NCBI RefSeq assembly: GCF_000344805.1
Contig: NC_020453.1
Span: 4,125,001 to 4,189,000 of the forward strand
Direction: 5' to 3'
DNA from: Bradyrhizobium oligotrophicum S58
Lineage (GTDB): Bacteria; Pseudomonadota; Alphaproteobacteria; Rhizobiales; Xanthobacteraceae
Length of the DNA: 64,000 nt
Shown piece after piece: positions 35,414 to 45,617 of the stretch. A program made the translations under genes and the position numbers. Numbering within the stretch: position 1 is the stretch's first letter; each line of letters opens with the position of its first letter. The notes under the pieces were generated by a model, which saw only the letters and a program-made list of their open reading frames with translations, was not told the DNA's origin and ran no database searches.

Positions 35414-36094
35414 TCAGCCGCGCTCGGCGATGATCGCGAGCGCGGTGGCTCCTGGGATCGGCCGGTCGACCGGGAGCCTGGCGAAATTCGCCGCCGGTCC
35501 CGCAATCGCCTTTTCGAGCAGAACGGTGTAGCGCCGGCGCGGGATCTCGACCGCGCCGAAGGTCTTGAGATGCTCGGTGACGTATTGGGTGTCGAGCAGC
35601 TCGAAACCGCCGGCAATCAGCCGCGCCACCAGATGCACGAGTGCGACCTTCGAGGCGTCGCGGGTGCGGTGGAACATGCTCTCGCCGAAGAAGGCCCGGC
35701 CCAGGCTGACGCCGTAGAGGCCGCCGACCAGCTCGCCGTCCTGCCAGCATTCGACGCTATGGCAATGGCCGAGTGCATGGAGGCCGCTATAGAGCTCGCG
35801 GATGCGGCGGTTGATCCAGGTGTCCTCGCGGCCGGGCTGCGGCTCGGCGCAGCCGTCCATCACCGCCTTGAAGGCCTGGTTCACGGTCACGATGAAGGCG
35901 TCGGACCGCACGGTCCGCGCGAGCCGCGACGCGACGCGGAAGCCGTTGAGCGGAATGACGCCGCGCAGCTCCGGCTCGACCCAGAACAAGGTGGGGTCGT
36001 CGGCGCTTTCGGCCATGGGAAAGATGCCGCAGGCATAGGCACGCAGCAGGACCTCGGGCGTGATTTCGGAGGCTGCGGAGTCGCGCGAATTCAT
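35414..36094 (-). CDS. aat: Leucyl/phenylalanyl-tRNA-protein transferase, 226 aa
   Basis: Attaches Leu or Phe from aminoacyl-tRNA to N-terminal Arg/Lys of proteins for N-degron decay by ClpSAP. Signatures are [15 protein letters not shown] and [17 protein letters not shown] near the start, [18 protein letters not shown], the [12 protein letters not shown] loop and [16 protein letters not shown]. Family length. Here it lies apart from accC, with the three-gene signalling operon 36185-39224 between them. Confidence 0.96.
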   Translation of the reverse strand: MNSRDSAASEITPEVLLRAYACGIFPMAESADDPTLFWVEPELRGVIPLNGFRVASRLARTVRSDAFIVTVNQAFKAVMDGCAEPQPGREDTWINRRIRELYSGLHALGHCHSVECWQDGELVGGLYGVSLGRAFFGESMFHRTRDASKVALVHLVARLIAGGFELLDTQYVTEHLKTFGAVEIPRRRYTVLLEKAIAGPAANFARLPVDRPIPGATALAIIAERG

Positions 36095-36184
36095 CGGCGC
36101 AGCTTAGCAGGACGCCGGCCGGCGCGCGATGGGGCGTTGATAGGGATGGACGTCGAATGATGCCGCAGCCTTCGCGGCGGCATC

Positions 36185-37273
36185 TCAGCCGACGGCGGCG
36201 GCAACAGGCTTCGGAACATCCTTGGTCAGCCTGAAGCGGACCACGATCTTGGTGCCGGCATGGGTGGGATCGGGCTCCACCGTCGCATCGAGCTTGGTCG
36301 CCATGGCGCTGACGATGCGCTGGCCCATCCCGGTCGAGCGCGGGTCGCTGGTTGCGTTCAGGCCGACGCCATCGTCGGCGATCGATAGCACGATCTCGTC
36401 GCCGGCGAGCTTCAGCTCGACATGAATTGGGCCCGGCCCGTCGGGATAGGCGTATTTGACCGCGTTCATGACCAGCTCGTTGACGACGATGCCGATCGCG
36501 ACCGCACGATCCGGATCGATCTCGACCGGCACCGCCTTCAGGGTCAGCCGCGACATCCGGTTGCCCTCGGCGGAGCGGCGGAGGTCGTCGAGCAGCGAGT
36601 CCAGATACTGGTTGAGCAGGACGCTCTTGAGATCCTGTGAGGTGTAGAGCCGGCGATGCACCTGCGCCACGGCGGCGACGCGGCCCATGGCGTTGGTCAG
36701 CGCGGCCTTGACGTCGTCCTGGGTGCTGGAATTGGCCTGCAGGTGCAACAGCGAGGCGATGATCTGCAGCGAATTGCCGACGCGGTGGTTGACCTCGCGC
36801 AGCAGCACCTCGCGCTCGGCGGCCAGCGCAGCGTAGCGGTCGCGCGACGCCCGCACTTCAGCTTCCGCCTCGTCGCGCGCCTTCTGCAGCCGCGACTGGC
36901 GCAGCGCGCCCTCCGCCGCCACCTGCAGCAGCGGGATGAACTCGCCCTGCACGTCCTTGACCAGATAGTCGGCGGCACCGGCCTTCAGCGCGGTCACGGC
37001 GATCTTGGAATCCTGGGAGGCGGTCACGAACACGACCGGGGGAGCGTCGGGGAGCGCCATGATGCGCTCCAGCGTCTCCAGCCCGTCCAGACCCGGCATG
37101 TGCTGGTCGAGCGCGACCACGTCGATGCCGCCGCGCTGCAGCCGCAGCAGTCCCGCGCTGCCGTCGGGCGCATGTTCCACGGTCAAGCCGAGCCGCTTCA
37201 GCCCGCGCTCGACCAGCCGCGCCAGCGCCGCGTCGTCGTCAATATAGAGCAGCGTGGGTGCGGCGGGGCTCAT
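36185..37273 (-). CDS. Receiver-HWE/HisKA_2 histidine kinase, 362 aa
   Basis: Soluble response regulator fused to a kinase. The receiver domain (residues 5-122) has DDD at 12-14 and phospho-acceptor D56, then a coiled linker leads to HisKA_2 with H163 in LREVNHRVGNSLQIIASLL. An HATPase domain follows, with VVNELVMNAVKYAYPDG and IADDGVGLN. It lacks membrane segments and so is fed by phosphotransfer from a partner. It overlaps the stop of the upstream receiver gene by 4 bases (ATGA), which indicates translational coupling. It is the last gene of the operon kinase, receiver, receiver-kinase. Confidence 0.92.
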   Translation of the reverse strand: MSPAAPTLLYIDDDAALARLVERGLKRLGLTVEHAPDGSAGLLRLQRGGIDVVALDQHMPGLDGLETLERIMALPDAPPVVFVTASQDSKIAVTALKAGAADYLVKDVQGEFIPLLQVAAEGALRQSRLQKARDEAEAEVRASRDRYAALAAEREVLLREVNHRVGNSLQIIASLLHLQANSSTQDDVKAALTNAMGRVAAVAQVHRRLYTSQDLKSVLLNQYLDSLLDDLRRSAEGNRMSRLTLKAVPVEIDPDRAVAIGIVVNELVMNAVKYAYPDGPGPIHVELKLAGDEIVLSIADDGVGLNATSDPRSTGMGQRIVSAMATKLDATVEPDPTHAGTKIVVRFRLTKDVPKPVAAAVG

Positions 37274-37707
37274 GCGGCGGGCGGAACCTGGATGACGGAG
37301 AAGAACAGGCCGAGCTGGCGAATGGCGTTGGCGAAACTATCGTAGTTCACGGGCTTGGTGATGTAGACGTTGCAGCCGAGCTCGTAGCAGCGCTTGATCT
37401 CCTGAGAGTCGTCGGTGGTGGTCAGAATCACCACCGGGGCGCTCTTCAGGAAGCTGTTCTGCTTGACCATCCTGAGGATGTCGATGCCGGTCATGTCCGG
37501 CAGGTTGAGATCCAGCAGGATCAGCAGGGCACGGCCCTTGTGTTCGAGACCGGTGCCGTCAGGTCCCAACAGATACTTCACGGCATCTGTACCGTTGGTG
37601 AACGGCATGATCTCGTTGTTGACGCCGGAGCGGCGGATGTTCCGCTCGATCAGGCGGGCGTGGCCTTCGTCGTCCTCGATCATGATGATCGTCACAGGCA
37701 GGGTCAT
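37270..37707 (-). CDS. Single-domain response regulator, Rcp1-like, 145 aa
   Basis: Stand-alone receiver of the type paired with phytochrome-like kinases. EDD (11-13), phospho-acceptor D66 in LLDLNLPDMTG and K118 in NVYITKPVNYDSF are intact. The long loop after residue 45 (GPDGTGLEHKGRA) is typical of Rcp1 relatives. It has no output domain. It overlaps both neighbours by 4 bases, so the three genes are translated together. Confidence 0.93.
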   Translation of the reverse strand: MTLPVTIIMIEDDEGHARLIERNIRRSGVNNEIMPFTNGTDAVKYLLGPDGTGLEHKGRALLILLDLNLPDMTGIDILRMVKQNSFLKSAPVVILTTTDDSQEIKRCYELGCNVYITKPVNYDSFANAIRQLGLFFSVIQVPPAA

Positions 37708-39224
37708 CGGTCTGAGTTCCGGTTTGAGACGTTCCAGTTGATCGGGAGCGTGATGGTGAACGTGCTGCCCTGGTCGAGCTCCGACGCGACCGACATGGTT
37801 CCGCCGAGCCGGCGCACCAGCGCGCGCACATGCGCCAACCCGATTCCCTGGCCTGGACGGTCCTGGGTCCCGGCACGGCGGAACAGATCAAAGATACGCT
37901 GGTGATCCCGGGGATCAATCCCTCGGCCATTATCAGTGACCTCGAAGATCGCGAAACCGAGCTTGGTCCGGGCGCGAATGGCAATGTCGCCGGGCACGCC
38001 CGGCTTCATGTATTTGATCGCGTTGTCGATCAGATTGGAGAAGATCTGCTCCAGCGCCAGGCGGTCGCTGACGATGGCGGGCAGGGGCGCGACGCGAATT
38101 GTCGTATTCGCCTCGTCGGCCTGATGAGCCAGGGTCGAGACGATCTGCTCGATCAGTTCGCGCGTATCGATGCGGACAGGGACGAATTCGCGCCGGCCTT
38201 CGCGGGTCAGATTGAGGATGGCGGTGATGAGCCGGTCCATCTTGGCGATCGACGACTTGATGAAGCCCAGCGCCTCGGAGAAGTCTTCCGAAAGCTGCTT
38301 GTCGGCACCCTCGAGCTCCGGCTCGGTTCCTTCGGCCGGCGGCGGCGAGTCGGAGACGGCGCGTGCCAGCGCCGCGATCCGGCGGAAGATGTCGTTGCGC
38401 AGCTCGTCGAGTTCGCTGGTGAAGCCCATGATATTGACGAGCGGCGAGCGCAGATCGTGGCTGACGATGTAGGCGAAGCGCTGGATCTCCTCATTGGCTT
38501 CGCGCAGGTCGGCGGTGCGCTCGTCGACGGTCGTCTCCAAGTTCAGATTACTCTCGCGCAGCTGTGCCTCGGCCTCGTCGCGGGCGCGCGTGGAGCGGCG
38601 GACCAGAAGCACCGAGATGATGGCGAGCAGGACGACCAGTGCGGAGCCCGTCACGGTGACGATCGTTGCGAGTTGCTGGCTCGCATCGGCATTGGTGGTC
38701 CGCAACGCAAACAGGCGCTCTTCCTCAACCCGCATGGTTTCCGCCGCGGTGCGCATGTTGCTGCTGCTTTGCGTCGATCCGGCGTCCCGGACCAGGGCGA
38801 TGGCGCCGGGCAGATCGGCGGATGCCACCAGCGCCTTCTCCCGGTCGAACTGCGACAAGCGCATCGCGATGACGGTGCGCAGCTTGGCGAGGTTCTCCAC
38901 CTGCACGGGGTTGTCGGCGACGAGCGCTGCAAGCTTGTCGAGCACCGGGGGGATGGCGGCGACGGCGGCCTCGTGATCCCTGAGAAACTCTTCGCCTTGC
39001 GTGAGCAGATAGGCGCGAGCGCCGCTCTCGGCGCGACGCACTTCCAGCAGCAGCGCGTTGATCTGGTTCTCGGCCTCGATGGTGTGCACCACCCAGGCGC
39101 TGTCGCTGCGGGCCTTGTTGACCAGCAGCACCGACGCCGTGCTCACGACAACAAGCACGATAAATCCTGCTGACAACAGCAGGATCTGCCCCAGCGTGCG
39201 CCTCCGTCTGACCTCAGGCGCCAC
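37704..39224 (-). CDS. CHASE3 sensor histidine kinase, 506 aa
   Basis: Membrane kinase. TM1 is at residues 11-35, a CHASE3 periplasmic sensor at about 40-185, TM2 at 190-209, and a coiled linker to 245. HisKA has H256 in VSHDLRSPLVNIMG, and HATPase has N397 and N401, DNGRGID (431-437) and GQGIGLAHVRALV. The HisKA helix pair contains an acidic/Pro-rich insert (about 290-312). It has no receiver of its own. The next two genes, joined by 4-base overlaps, supply it with receivers. First gene of the operon. Confidence 0.93.
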   Translation of the reverse strand: MAPEVRRRRTLGQILLLSAGFIVLVVVSTASVLLVNKARSDSAWVVHTIEAENQINALLLEVRRAESGARAYLLTQGEEFLRDHEAAVAAIPPVLDKLAALVADNPVQVENLAKLRTVIAMRLSQFDREKALVASADLPGAIALVRDAGSTQSSSNMRTAAETMRVEEERLFALRTTNADASQQLATIVTVTGSALVVLLAIISVLLVRRSTRARDEAEAQLRESNLNLETTVDERTADLREANEEIQRFAYIVSHDLRSPLVNIMGFTSELDELRNDIFRRIAALARAVSDSPPPAEGTEPELEGADKQLSEDFSEALGFIKSSIAKMDRLITAILNLTREGRREFVPVRIDTRELIEQIVSTLAHQADEANTTIRVAPLPAIVSDRLALEQIFSNLIDNAIKYMKPGVPGDIAIRARTKLGFAIFEVTDNGRGIDPRDHQRIFDLFRRAGTQDRPGQGIGLAHVRALVRRLGGTMSVASELDQGSTFTITLPINWNVSNRNSDR

Positions 39225-39341
39225 CGCTTACTCGCTCGTCGTTGAAGATCACTGCCCCCTGGCGGAATTGCTCCGACCCAACAGAACGCAGGTGCAGCCG
39301 GATAGTTCCGGCTCAGGCGCAGCTTTTTTGGCAGGCGCAGC

Positions 39342-40691
<1,350 letters not shown>

Positions 40692-40701
40692 GGCGTCCTT
40701 C

Positions 40702-40765
40702 GAAGAATGGCGAATAGCGGATGGCGAGGAGGGAAGCAGCGCTCATTCGCTGCTCGCCATTCGCC
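40702..40765. repeat. Inverted repeat between accB and accC
   Basis: GAATGGCGAATAGCGGATGG on the left and CGCTGCTCGCCATTCGC on the right form a quasi-palindrome. It fills the gap between accC and accB, where a direct link would be expected. It contains two short direct copies of ATGGCGA. Boundaries are approximate. Confidence 0.55.
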
Positions 40766-40774
40766 ACGCGCCCT

Positions 40775-41251
40775 CTATTCGATGATCACCAGCGGTTCGC
40801 CGAACTCGACCGGCTGGCCGTCCTCGACCAGGATCTGCGTCACGGTGCCGGCGCGCGGCGACGGAATCTGGTTCATCGTCTTCATGGCTTCGATGATCAT
40901 CAGGGTCTGGCCGACCGAGACCTTGGAGCCGACCTCGACAAACGGCTTGGCGCCGGGTTCCGGGGCCCAATAGGCGGTGCCGACCATGGGCGAGGGAACG
41001 ACGCCGGGATGCTTGGACAGATCGGCGCCCGCGGCCGCAGCCGCGACCACGGGAACGGCCGCCGCGGTTGCCGGGATGCCCGAGGCCACTGCGGCGGCAA
41101 TGGTCACGTTGCGGGCGACGCGGACGCGCAGGCCCGCCCGCTCCAGCTCGATCTCGGTCAGGCTGGTTTCATCCAGCAGCGCGGCGAGCTCGCGAATGAG
41201 CTGGCTGTCTTCGGATGGGGCCGTGGTCTTGTCGTTGGGCTGGGACGCCAT
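40775..41251 (-). CDS. accB: Acetyl-CoA carboxylase biotin carboxyl carrier protein, 158 aa
   Basis: Carrier of biotin for acetyl-CoA carboxylase. The N-terminal docking segment [19 protein letters not shown] is followed by an Ala/Pro-rich linker and a biotinyl domain ending [14 protein letters not shown] (biotin-Lys in EAMKTMN), [16 protein letters not shown]. All are canonical. Cotranscribed with aroQ upstream and accC downstream. Confidence 0.97.
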   Translation of the reverse strand: MASQPNDKTTAPSEDSQLIRELAALLDETSLTEIELERAGLRVRVARNVTIAAAVASGIPATAAAVPVVAAAAAGADLSKHPGVVPSPMVGTAYWAPEPGAKPFVEVGSKVSVGQTLMIIEAMKTMNQIPSPRAGTVTQILVEDGQPVEFGEPLVIIE

Positions 41252-41293
41252 GATCGTGATCCAGAACGTTGTGTGACGTGGGGGCGAGGGACG

Positions 41294-41791
41294 TCAGGCT
41301 TGCGCCTTGATGTCGGTGTTCGGGTCGGTCGTGGCACCAATCTTCGCAGCGAGGCCGGTGATGGCGAGCCGATAGCCATCGATCCCAAAACCACAAATTG
41401 ACGCAAACGCGGCCTTGGCGGTGAAAGAGTGGTGCCGGAAGCTCTCGCGGGCGTGAATGTTGCTGATATGCACCTCGACGGTGGGGATCTTCACCCCCAT
41501 TAGCGCGTCATGCAGTGCAATTGAGGTATGGGAATACGCACCGGCATTGAGGATGATGCCGGCCACAGCCTTCGAACGGGCCTCGTGGATGAAGTCCACC
41601 AGAACACCTTCGTGGTTGGACTGCCGGCAATCGGCCGAAAGCCCGAAACGGCTCGCCGTCTCCACGCATAGACGCTCGACATCCGCCAGCGTGGCGTGGC
41701 CGTAGGTCTCCGGCTCACGGGTGCCCAGCAGATTGAGGTTGGGTCCATTGAGGACATAGATCGTCTTGTGCGCGTCGTCGGCCATTCCCAT
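41294..41791 (-). CDS. aroQ: Type II 3-dehydroquinate dehydratase, 165 aa
   Basis: Dehydrates 3-dehydroquinate in the shikimate pathway. The type II signature [17 protein letters not shown] contains the catalytic Tyr, followed by [29 protein letters not shown], and [16 protein letters not shown] with the catalytic His. ATG 41791 has an in-frame ATG at 41785 as an alternative. First gene of aroQ-accB-accC, with 42 bases between aroQ and accB. The upstream DUF1236 gene is separated by terminators. Confidence 0.95.
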   Translation of the reverse strand: MGMADDAHKTIYVLNGPNLNLLGTREPETYGHATLADVERLCVETASRFGLSADCRQSNHEGVLVDFIHEARSKAVAGIILNAGAYSHTSIALHDALMGVKIPTVEVHISNIHARESFRHHSFTAKAAFASICGFGIDGYRLAITGLAAKIGATTDPNTDIKAQA

Positions 41792-41894
41792 CCCGGCGGT
41801 GTGGCGGCGGTGGGCGGCGTTATAGGTAACAAAGCCGCTCAGGGGAAGCCTTTCGGCGCCGCGGGTGGGGATAGGGCAGCTTGCCCGTCACACG

Positions 41895-41917
41895 AAAAAA
41901 CCGCCGCAAGCGGCGGA
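41895..41917 (-). terminator. Terminator before aroQ, minus strand
   Basis: CCGCCG-CAAG-CGGCGG stem, flanked on the plus strand by a run of six A, so on the minus strand by six T. It lies 124 bases past the DUF1236 stop and isolates aroQ from the gene upstream. Confidence 0.65.
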
Positions 41918-41986
41918 ATTGGCTCGTTAACCAGATCCGGGTGCCCCGTGCACGCCTTGCGTGTGGTCCATTGGCACAAATCGCAC

Positions 41987-42017
41987 AAAGGGGCAGGCAT
42001 TGCTGCCCGCCCCTTTT
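41987..42017. terminator. Bidirectional stem-loop after DUF1236 gene
   Basis: AAAGGGGC...GCCCCTTT with an inner GGCA/TGCC stem, 24 bases past the DUF1236 stop. A T run is seen on the plus strand, and a weaker one on the minus strand. Confidence 0.5.
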
Positions 42018-42040
42018 CTCCTCACCTGCCTGGTCGGGGA

Positions 42041-42700
42041 TCAGGTGTCGAGAACTGCGACGATCTCGTAGGAACGAGGATCGATGACGATGATCTGCTC
42101 ACGAACGAGGATGAAGTCATATCCGCGCCATTCCGGATAGATGGTGACCACCTCGGCCGGAAGCGGGTGGAAGTGGACTTCGCGCGGCACCCGGGTGCCG
42201 ACCGAGATGTTGAAGTTCACGTTGGTCACAGGCTCGACGCGCTGGCTGCGGATCACGGTGGAGATCTTGGTGCGCTGTTCGGTCGAGAGCTTGCCGGCGG
42301 CGCCAGCCTGTCCCGTGGTGGTCTGCGAGCGGTCGCTGCCGGTCTTGGTCTCTGCGGCGTTGGTATTGGTGCCGGTCTTGCTGTCGCGGCCTTCGGCCTT
42401 CATGTTCTTGGCGCCGCCCTTGCTGTCGGTCTCCGAGGTCGTGCTCTTCGGCCCCTTCATGCCGTCTTCAGCATGCTGATTCTTCGGAGCCATACCCGAC
42501 TTCTGATCCGACTGGCTCGAGCGCGTCTCGGGCGCACCGCCCGGCGCAGCGCCTGGCGATGGCGCGGCACTGTCACGGTTCATCGTTGCGCCACCGGCAG
42601 CTCCGCCACCGGCCGCACCACCTGCTCCCTGAGCGTGGGCGAAGCCTGCGCCCGCTACCAGCGCGATCGCAGCAACTGAAACCATCAAACGATTGGTCAT
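42041..42700 (-). CDS. DUF1236 domain protein, 219 aa
   Basis: Exported protein with a signal peptide (MTNRLMVSVAAIALVAGAGF..., cleaved near AHA-Q at residue 24). A low-complexity body rich in Gly, Ala, Ser, Lys and Asp follows, then a C-terminal DUF1236 domain (EVHFHPLPAEVVTIYPEWRG, then DFILVREQIIVIDP). Rhizobial genomes carry many of these presumed envelope proteins. Function unknown. Confidence 0.88.
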   Translation of the reverse strand: MTNRLMVSVAAIALVAGAGFAHAQGAGGAAGGGAAGGATMNRDSAAPSPGAAPGGAPETRSSQSDQKSGMAPKNQHAEDGMKGPKSTTSETDSKGGAKNMKAEGRDSKTGTNTNAAETKTGSDRSQTTTGQAGAAGKLSTEQRTKISTVIRSQRVEPVTNVNFNISVGTRVPREVHFHPLPAEVVTIYPEWRGYDFILVREQIIVIDPRSYEIVAVLDT

Positions 42701-42892
42701 ACTCTATCCTCCTCTATCATTGGCACTGCCCGCGCCGACAACGGCAGGAGGTTGGAGTCGTTCCGTGCGTCTCCGATCGTTCCAAAAAAATGTCGCAGAT
42801 CGCGACTTTATGAATGGATGCTCAGGGTCGTGAACGTCACATGACGACGCTGTCGGAGCGCGTCACGCCTTCACGCAGCGGTCGCGCGGCAA

Positions 42893-44011
42893 TCACGTCG
42901 ACCGTGCTTCGAGCTCGGCGCTGTGGCGTTCCCGGGCGTAGCGGACGAGCGCCATGAATCGATAGAGGCCGTGTACGAACTTCCCATAAGGCATGGTGAC
43001 AAACAGCGCGAAAACCGCACCGAGGTGCAGCGCCAGCAGCACGTCCATGGCGCGCGTCTCGCGTAGCAGGAGCAGGGCGAGACCGGTCGCGCCGGCCAGT
43101 ACGAGCATGGCGAGGAACGCGACATCCATGCCGCGGCTGCCGCCGTCCATCATTGCCGGCTCGCGCTTGCGCTTCGCGGCATAGAGGCCGATTGGACCGA
43201 TCACGATGCCGATACCCCCGAGCGTGCCGAGCACGACGGGGAGATCCCATAGCGGGTAGGGCGCTTCGCGCTGCAGCAGGTAGTGATAGAGCGTGGCAAC
43301 GCTGGTCGATGCGAAGCAGAGCAGAAACCCGTAGAACGTGAGGTGGTGATAGAAGCGTCTGTTGTCGCTGGGACGCTCGTCCTCGTTGTAGCATCCGACG
43401 CCGCCACCATCGAGATAGCGCAGGCTTGCCGCGTCACGTATGGCGCGGAGAAGCGGACGGGGTTTGGCCAGCGTCGCGCTTGGCTCGCCGATGTCATTCC
43501 AGAAAGCGCGCGCACCCATGATGAAGGCGACGGCAGCCCACAGGAAAGCTGCACCGAACAGCAGCGCCATCGCGTTGTGCGGCATCAGCGCGTAGAACGA
43601 CCCGGGGCCATGCCGGCTCTCGAGCCAGGTCGACGGCGCGTTGAACGCTGCAAGGCCGAGAATGAAAGCGGCGATGCTGAGCACGGTGATCACGGCGATC
43701 GCCAGCCCGTTGCGCCTGAACAGCGGTGCCAACGCGCGCGGCCAAGCGTAGTCGGCATAGCTCTCGTGCCGCACTCTGGCGAGCACGGCGGGGACGCGGA
43801 CGTCGAATTCGTGCGGTGGCGAGAACTGGCAGTCGACGTAGCAGGCGCCGCAGGCATGGCAGAGATGGGCCAGATAGTTGAGGTCGCCGCCGGTGAAGGC
43901 CCGCCGCATCTCCATCGCTGGAAACACCGCGCAGAGGCCCTCGCAATAGCGACAGGAATTGCAGATCGTCATCAGGCGATCCGCCTCGGTCAACGCCTCA
44001 CTGCGCTGCAT
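42893..44011 (-). CDS. tcuB: Tricarballylate utilisation 4Fe-4S membrane protein TcuB, 372 aa
   Basis: Electron-transfer partner of TcuA. It has two N-terminal iron-sulfur motifs (CNSCRYCEGLC and CHACGACYVDCQF), followed by about six membrane helices with conserved His residues that would hold haem or quinone sites. It passes electrons from FADH2 of TcuA to the membrane. ATG 44011 has GGGAG upstream and overlaps the tcuA stop by 14 bases; a TTG at 44035 is less likely. In Salmonella tcuABC serves tricarballylate oxidation to cis-aconitate; no tcuC transporter is seen here. Confidence 0.9.
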   Translation of the reverse strand: MQRSEALTEADRLMTICNSCRYCEGLCAVFPAMEMRRAFTGGDLNYLAHLCHACGACYVDCQFSPPHEFDVRVPAVLARVRHESYADYAWPRALAPLFRRNGLAIAVITVLSIAAFILGLAAFNAPSTWLESRHGPGSFYALMPHNAMALLFGAAFLWAAVAFIMGARAFWNDIGEPSATLAKPRPLLRAIRDAASLRYLDGGGVGCYNEDERPSDNRRFYHHLTFYGFLLCFASTSVATLYHYLLQREAPYPLWDLPVVLGTLGGIGIVIGPIGLYAAKRKREPAMMDGGSRGMDVAFLAMLVLAGATGLALLLLRETRAMDVLLALHLGAVFALFVTMPYGKFVHGLYRFMALVRYARERHSAELEARST

Positions 44012-45413
44012 GTCTTGCTGCTCCCGAGCCTGCAATGCGTCCGAACACGCTGCCGATCGTCATGCCAATGCCGGCGGCATAGCCGCGGCCGAGCACGTTG
44101 CCGGCCATGATCTCACCGGCGGCGTACATGTTCTGCGCCGGCCCGCCGGTTTTCATCATCATCCTGGCCTCGTGATCGACCCGGACGCCGAGATAGGTGA
44201 AGGTGATGCCGGGCCGCACCGGGTAAGCGTAGTAGGGGCCGGTCTCGATGCGCCGCGCCCAATGCGATTTCGGCGGCGTCAGGTTCTCGGTGCGGCAATT
44301 GTCGAGGATATCCGGGTTGAAATCTCCGTCGCGCACCGATGTATTGAACTTCGTCACGGTGGCCGACAGTCTCTCGGCATCGAGGCCAAGCTTGCCGGCA
44401 AGCTCGCCGATGCTGGCGGCCTCGATCGCCGGATAGAGCGACGGCATGAACAGGTTGGCCGATTTGGCGTCGAAGATGATGTAGGCGATCTGGTCCGGCT
44501 GGGCCGCGACCAGGCGTCCCCAGATCGCGTAGCGCTTCGGCCAGACGTCCTCGCCCTCGTCGTAGAAGCGTTCGCAGTTGGTGTTGACCACGATGCCGAA
44601 CACGATGCAATCGAGCCTTGTAATGATGCCACCGTCATATTTCGGCGCCCGCGCATCGATCGCGACCGCATGGCACTGGGTTGGATCGCCGATGCTGTCG
44701 ACGCCGCCGGCGAGCAGCAGATCCAGCACCGTGCCACGGTTGTTGGGCGTGCCGCGGATCAGGAAGTTGCGGGCGATCTCGCCCCAGCCCTCCACCAGCT
44801 TGTCGATGTTGGATTCGAAGCCGCCGGCGGCAGCGACCAGGGCGTTGCCGCGGACGCGCAGCCTGCCGTCGGGCTGCTGGACGATGGCTGCGCGAAAACG
44901 ATCAGTGTCGATATCGAGCGCGACCACCTCCGCTTCGTAGATCACATCGACGCCGAGCCGTTCGGCCGTGAGATACAGCGCGTTGAGCATGGCGCGGCCG
45001 CCGCCGAGGAAGAATGAGTTGGTGCGGCCGAGGCTCAGCGTGCCGCCGAGCGAGGGCTGAAAGCGCACGCCTTGCTCGGCGATCCAGTCGAGCATGTCCT
45101 TGGACTCGCGGATCATCATGCGCGCGAGCTGCTCGTTGGTCTCGCCTTCGGTGACGCGCAGGAGATCGTCCCAGAATTCCTCTTCGGGGTAGGGGCCGCT
45201 CAAGGTCGCGGTCGCCGCGTCGTGGGCGCAGCGCATGTTGCGGGTGTGGCGCGTATTTCCGCCGCGATAGAACTTGGAGGCCGCTTCGAGCACGATCACG
45301 GAGGCGCCGGCGCGCCGCGCCGCGATGGCCGCGCAGAGCGCCGCATTGCCGCCGCCCACGACCACGACGTCGTAGGTGAGGGGATGGTCGGCGATGACGT
45401 GCTCAGGCGTCAT
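43998..45413 (-). CDS. tcuA: FAD-dependent tricarballylate dehydrogenase TcuA, 471 aa
   Basis: Fumarate reductase/succinate dehydrogenase-like flavoprotein. The FAD motif is VVVVGGGNAALCAAIAARRA (residue 15 on), followed by KFYRGGNTRHTRNMRCAHDA and LDLLLAGGVDSIGDP, and the C-terminal part has AAGEIMAGNVLGRGYAAGIG. It oxidises tricarballylate, a tricarboxylate that chelates metal, or a similar acid. ATG 45413 is chosen over a longer frame by its AGGAG at spacing 8. Cotranscribed with tcuB. The divergent GntR regulator is the probable controller. Confidence 0.92.
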   Translation of the reverse strand: MTPEHVIADHPLTYDVVVVGGGNAALCAAIAARRAGASVIVLEAASKFYRGGNTRHTRNMRCAHDAATATLSGPYPEEEFWDDLLRVTEGETNEQLARMMIRESKDMLDWIAEQGVRFQPSLGGTLSLGRTNSFFLGGGRAMLNALYLTAERLGVDVIYEAEVVALDIDTDRFRAAIVQQPDGRLRVRGNALVAAAGGFESNIDKLVEGWGEIARNFLIRGTPNNRGTVLDLLLAGGVDSIGDPTQCHAVAIDARAPKYDGGIITRLDCIVFGIVVNTNCERFYDEGEDVWPKRYAIWGRLVAAQPDQIAYIIFDAKSANLFMPSLYPAIEAASIGELAGKLGLDAERLSATVTKFNTSVRDGDFNPDILDNCRTENLTPPKSHWARRIETGPYYAYPVRPGITFTYLGVRVDHEARMMMKTGGPAQNMYAAGEIMAGNVLGRGYAAGIGMTIGSVFGRIAGSGAARHAAQ

Positions 45414-45562
45414 GAGCGATCTCTCCTGCCATGGCGGTGCGACCGGCGCTCCGGGGCCGGGCTCTTGCTGCAAGCGCCCGCCCAGCCAGACAAGGGAAGG
45501 GCAAAGGAAGCCTAAGCAGCGTCCCGGGGCCCTCGCGTCGGTGAACTCAATTCTCGTATACT

Positions 45563-45574
45563 ATTGTATACAAT
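45563..45574. promoter_or_regulatory. GntR/FCD-type operator between tcuA and its regulator
   Basis: ATTGTATACAAT is a perfect 12-base palindrome of the type bound by FadR/FCD regulators. A second GTATAC lies just left of it (45556-45561). The site lies about 45 bases upstream of the GntR start and 150 bases upstream of tcuA, in the only AT-rich patch of the gap. Confidence 0.65.
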
Positions 45575-45617
45575 AATATGCAAGAGGTGTTGTCGCTGAC
45601 AGCGGGGTTGTGAGACA

